Shown here in pieces: positions 6,733 through 8,622 of a DNA stretch of 8,622 bases (the stretch's first letter is position 1; every line of letters starts with the position of its first letter). Under the pieces are notes generated by a model. That model saw nothing but the letters and a program-made list of their open reading frames with translations. It searched no databases and was not told where the DNA came from. The stretch lies in assembly GCA_029256465.1 (NCBI GenBank), contig JAQSXW010000084.1, forward strand, positions 1-8,622. The letters run 5' to 3'. The DNA comes from Evtepia sp. Its GTDB lineage: Bacteria; Bacillota; Clostridia; Oscillospirales; Oscillospiraceae. The translations under genes and the position numbers were made by a program.

Positions 6733-7643
6733 GAGTGATACTCCTTTACGACTGACTCAAGATCCTCATATTCTTCTACATGAAATGTTTGAACCTCGGG
6801 TGCAATCTTTTTAATGAGTCCAGACAGTACGGTTCCGGGGCCAACTTCAAAAAAGGTATCGACGCCCTCCGCCAGCATGTTTCGAACGATGGTTTCCCAA
6901 CGAACCGGATTGCAGATCTGCTGGGAAAGAAGGAGCTGGAAGTCTCCGTCATAAGGTAGGCCGGTAAAATTGGAGTAAAGTGGGATGCTGGGCCTTGCAA
7001 TTGAGTATTGCTGCAAAAGTAGAGCAAACTCACGAGAGGCATCCTCCATAAAGACGGAATGGAAGCCCCCGCGCACCTTGAGAGGGAGTGCACGTCCTCC
7101 AGCTTCCTTGACTGCAGCGGAAAATGGGGCCAGCTCTTCCTTGAGACAAGCCACCGTAATCTGCCCAGGGCAGTTATAGTTCACAGGATATACATGTGCA
7201 AATTTTGCACATAATTCCTCTACTTTATCCGTATCGAGCTTTAAAACGGCGGCCATAGCGCTGTCTGCTTTTTCTGCATCCGCTTGCATGAGTTCTCCTC
7301 GACGGATGACGAGCTGAAATCCGTCCTCCAAGGAAACCGATTCGGTAAAGGCAAGCGCAGCGACCTCTCCTAAAGAGAAGCCTGCAACGAACTGGGGTCT
7401 GATTCCCTTATCAACCAGGGAATAGGCCGCAGCCAGCTCACAGGAAAACAGGCATGGTTGCGTGTTGCGGGTTTCCGCCAAATCAGTCTCTGTGCCTTGG
7501 AAGCACAGGTCAGATGTGCCGGGGCGAAGACGGTCAGCGACCGAGAAAACAGCCTTCGCAGCCTCGGAATTCTGATAGAGCGACAGTCCCATGCCCGAGT
7601 GCTGCGCACCTTGGCCCGGGAAGACAAATGCTACTTTACCCAT
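6726..7643 (-). CDS. fabD: Malonyl-CoA:ACP transacylase
   Basis: Transfers malonyl from CoA to ACP, supplying FabF with extender units made by the Acc complex encoded downstream. It has 305 residues, usual for the family. Motifs: FVFPGQGAQHSGMG (6-19), nucleophile Ser90 in GFSLGE (more often GHSLGE), substrate carboxylate-binding Arg115 in RRGELM, NYNCPGQ (155-161), catalytic His195 in GGFHS (usually GAFHS), and FEVGPG near the C-terminus. The ATG has AAAGGAG 7 bases upstream and overlaps the end of fabK by 13 bases, the longest overlap in the operon. The replaced His next to the nucleophile is a mild variation; Ser, Arg and His of the active site are intact. Confidence 0.97.
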   Translation of the reverse strand: MGKVAFVFPGQGAQHSGMGLSLYQNSEAAKAVFSVADRLRPGTSDLCFQGTETDLAETRNTQPCLFSCELAAAYSLVDKGIRPQFVAGFSLGEVAALAFTESVSLEDGFQLVIRRGELMQADAEKADSAMAAVLKLDTDKVEELCAKFAHVYPVNYNCPGQITVACLKEELAPFSAAVKEAGGRALPLKVRGGFHSVFMEDASREFALLLQQYSIARPSIPLYSNFTGLPYDGDFQLLLSQQICNPVRWETIVRNMLAEGVDTFFEVGPGTVLSGLIKKIAPEVQTFHVEEYEDLESVVKEYHSC

Positions 7644-8575
7644 GCCGCGGCTCCTTTCAGAAGTGGTTCCGCTCCTTCGCAGATCTCGCGAATGATTTCA
7701 GCAGCCGGCTGCTCTTTTTTCACCATGCCCGCAATTTGCCCGGCAAGGAAACAGCCGTTTTGTAAATCTCCATCACGGGCAGCGAGAGCCAATTTGCCTG
7801 TGCCCATTAGCTCCAACTCTTCATCGGAGATGTCGGAGTATTCTGCCTCAAATAAGGCACGGGAAAAGGGCGTCTTGAGACTGCGCACAGGATGTCCCAG
7901 TCGTTTTCCCGTGGTAATGGTGGAAAGGTCGGACGCTTTTAATATCTTATCCTTGTAATTGGGATGTACTGAGCATTCTTCGGCAACGAGAAAACGGGTG
8001 CCTAGCTGCACACCGCAGGCACCCAGCATAAAGGCGGCTGCCATGCCTCTGCCATCGGCAATTCCGCCAGCTGCAATCACAGGAAGGTCTGTTGCATCAC
8101 AAACCTGAGGAACCAAAACCATGGTGGTGAGTTCCCCAATATGTCCTCCGCTTTCTCCGCCTTCCGCAATGAGAGCATCTGCACCAAGACGGGTGACTAG
8201 CTTGGCCATGGATACGGAGGGAACGACGGGAATGACATGAATCCCGGCATTTTTCCAAAGCGCCATATATTTTGTGGGATTGCCGGCTCCGGTGGTTACC
8301 ACCGAAACCTTTTCCTCTGCAACAACCTGTGCAACTTCGTCTACAAAAGGACTAAGAAGCATGATGTTGACACCAAAGGGCTTGTTTGTCAGGGAGGCTG
8401 CAATGTGGATTTGCTCCCGCACATAGGAACCGGGAGCATTGCCTGCTGCAATAATGCCAAGACCGCCGCCATTGGATACAGCAGCGGCCAGCTTTCCATC
8501 AGATATCCACGCCATGCCGCCCTGAAAGACTGGATACTCAATCCCCAGAAGGTCGCAAAGCTTTGAATTTATCAT
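7631..8575 (-). CDS. fabK: Enoyl-ACP reductase II, FMN-dependent
   Basis: Catalyses the last step of each cycle, reducing trans-2-enoyl-ACP with NAD(P)H through FMN. It has 314 residues in a TIM-barrel of the nitronate monooxygenase/FabK superfamily. Visible motifs, numbered from the chosen ATG: YPVFQGGMAWIS (14-25), the glycine-rich SNGGGLGII (34-42), EGGESGGHIGE (138-148) with His145 matching the catalytic His of pneumococcal FabK, VIAAGGIADGRG, and GVQLGTRFLVAEE. The ATG at 8575 is chosen because it is preceded by AAGGA at 8-base spacing and follows the acpP stop by 4 bases; the longer TTG-started frame from 8605 would run into acpP. Superfamily members also include nitronate monooxygenases, but the place between acpP and fabD makes FabK near certain. 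FabK-type reductases are known to resist triclosan. Confidence 0.95.
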   Translation of the reverse strand: MINSKLCDLLGIEYPVFQGGMAWISDGKLAAAVSNGGGLGIIAAGNAPGSYVREQIHIAASLTNKPFGVNIMLLSPFVDEVAQVVAEEKVSVVTTGAGNPTKYMALWKNAGIHVIPVVPSVSMAKLVTRLGADALIAEGGESGGHIGELTTMVLVPQVCDATDLPVIAAGGIADGRGMAAAFMLGACGVQLGTRFLVAEECSVHPNYKDKILKASDLSTITTGKRLGHPVRSLKTPFSRALFEAEYSDISDEELELMGTGKLALAARDGDLQNGCFLAGQIAGMVKKEQPAAEIIREICEGAEPLLKGAAAWVK

Positions 8576-8579
8576 AGGA

Positions 8580-8622
8580 TTAGTCCTTGCACTTTTCCTC
8601 AACAAAATGAACCAGATCGCCA
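8580..8622 (-). CDS. acpP: Acyl carrier protein, last codons only (partial)
   Basis: The last 13 codons and TAA are visible: GDLVHFVEEKCKD. This matches the final helix of acyl carrier proteins (typically TVGDLVxxIE followed by a short charged end). Its position directly before fabK is the standard place for acpP in this operon type. The Ser carrying phosphopantetheine lies outside the window. The stop is 4 bases before the fabK ATG, and the fabK ribosome site is within its last codons. The call rests on 13 residues plus context. Confidence 0.75.
   Translation of the reverse strand, partial: GDLVHFVEEKCKD

Larger units (their letters stand above)
1..8622 (-). other. FAS II operon, acpP to accA plus an acyl-CoA synthetase
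   Basis: All genes lie on one strand. Four of the junctions are overlaps of 7-13 or 4 bases beyond the two ATGA pairs' start points: fabK/fabD 13, accD/accA 8, fabD/fabG 7, accB/fabZ 4; accA/synthetase also overlaps by 4. The gaps are 4 (acpP-fabK), 11, 16, 36 and 38 bases. No promoter, terminator or FapR/FabT-type operator is visible, so control probably acts upstream of acpP, outside the window. Confidence 0.85.

Noticed and set aside
7631..8605. Longer fabK starting at a TTG at 8605
   Set aside because: The extra 10 residues would overlap the acpP end and do not resemble FabK; the ATG at 8575 has a well-spaced ribosome site and gives the family's usual N-terminus.
1..8622. Mobile element, CRISPR array, toxin-antitoxin, RNA gene or phage sequence
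   Set aside because: The whole window is accounted for by tightly packed fatty acid synthesis genes; no repeats, integrase or transposase motifs, or tRNA-like sequences were seen.

Overview
The window is one uninterrupted block of type II fatty acid synthesis (FAS II) genes, all read on the minus strand. In transcription order (right to left) it holds: the last codons of an acyl carrier protein (acpP), fabK, fabD, fabG, fabF, accB, a damaged fabZ, accC, accD, accA, and the first ~315 codons of an AMP-forming acyl-CoA synthetase that runs off the left edge. The order acpP-fabK-fabD-fabG-fabF-accB-fabZ-accC-accD-accA is the classic Firmicutes arrangement known from streptococci and many Clostridia. 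FabK as the enoyl reductase, separate accA and accD genes, G+C near 50% by eye, and the AccA and synthetase sequence styles suggest an anaerobic Clostridia member, perhaps a gut Oscillospirales/Ruminococcaceae relative. That placement is an inference; no rRNA or other marker gene is present.

Layout. Gene junctions run from a 13-base overlap to a 38-base gap, and almost every gene has a clear AGGAG-type ribosome binding site. No promoter or terminator is visible, so the transcript must start to the right of the window and end to its left. No real gene was found on the plus strand; the long plus-strand frames are shadows of the FAS genes. No gap exceeds 38 bases, so there is no unexplained non-coding stretch.

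How the genes work together. AccB (biotin carrier), AccC (biotin carboxylase) and AccD/AccA (carboxyltransferase) make malonyl-CoA. FabD moves the malonyl group to ACP. FabF elongates, FabG reduces the ketone, FabZ dehydrates and FabK reduces the double bond. The final gene, an acyl-CoA synthetase of the medium-chain (MACS/ACSM-like) type, is joined to accA by an ATGA stop/start overlap, which puts acyl activation under the same expression control.

Main anomaly. fabZ is broken. Its frame stops after 96 residues, but the expected C-terminal tail is still present in another frame, ending exactly where a normal fabZ should end just before accC. About 30 residues of the hot-dog fold appear to have been deleted out of frame. 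Two milder oddities lie nearby: AccC lacks a short conserved loop, and AccD has a zinc ribbon with a C-x-C instead of a C-x2-C knuckle. Otherwise this is ordinary core metabolism, and I see no evidence of a new kind of system.
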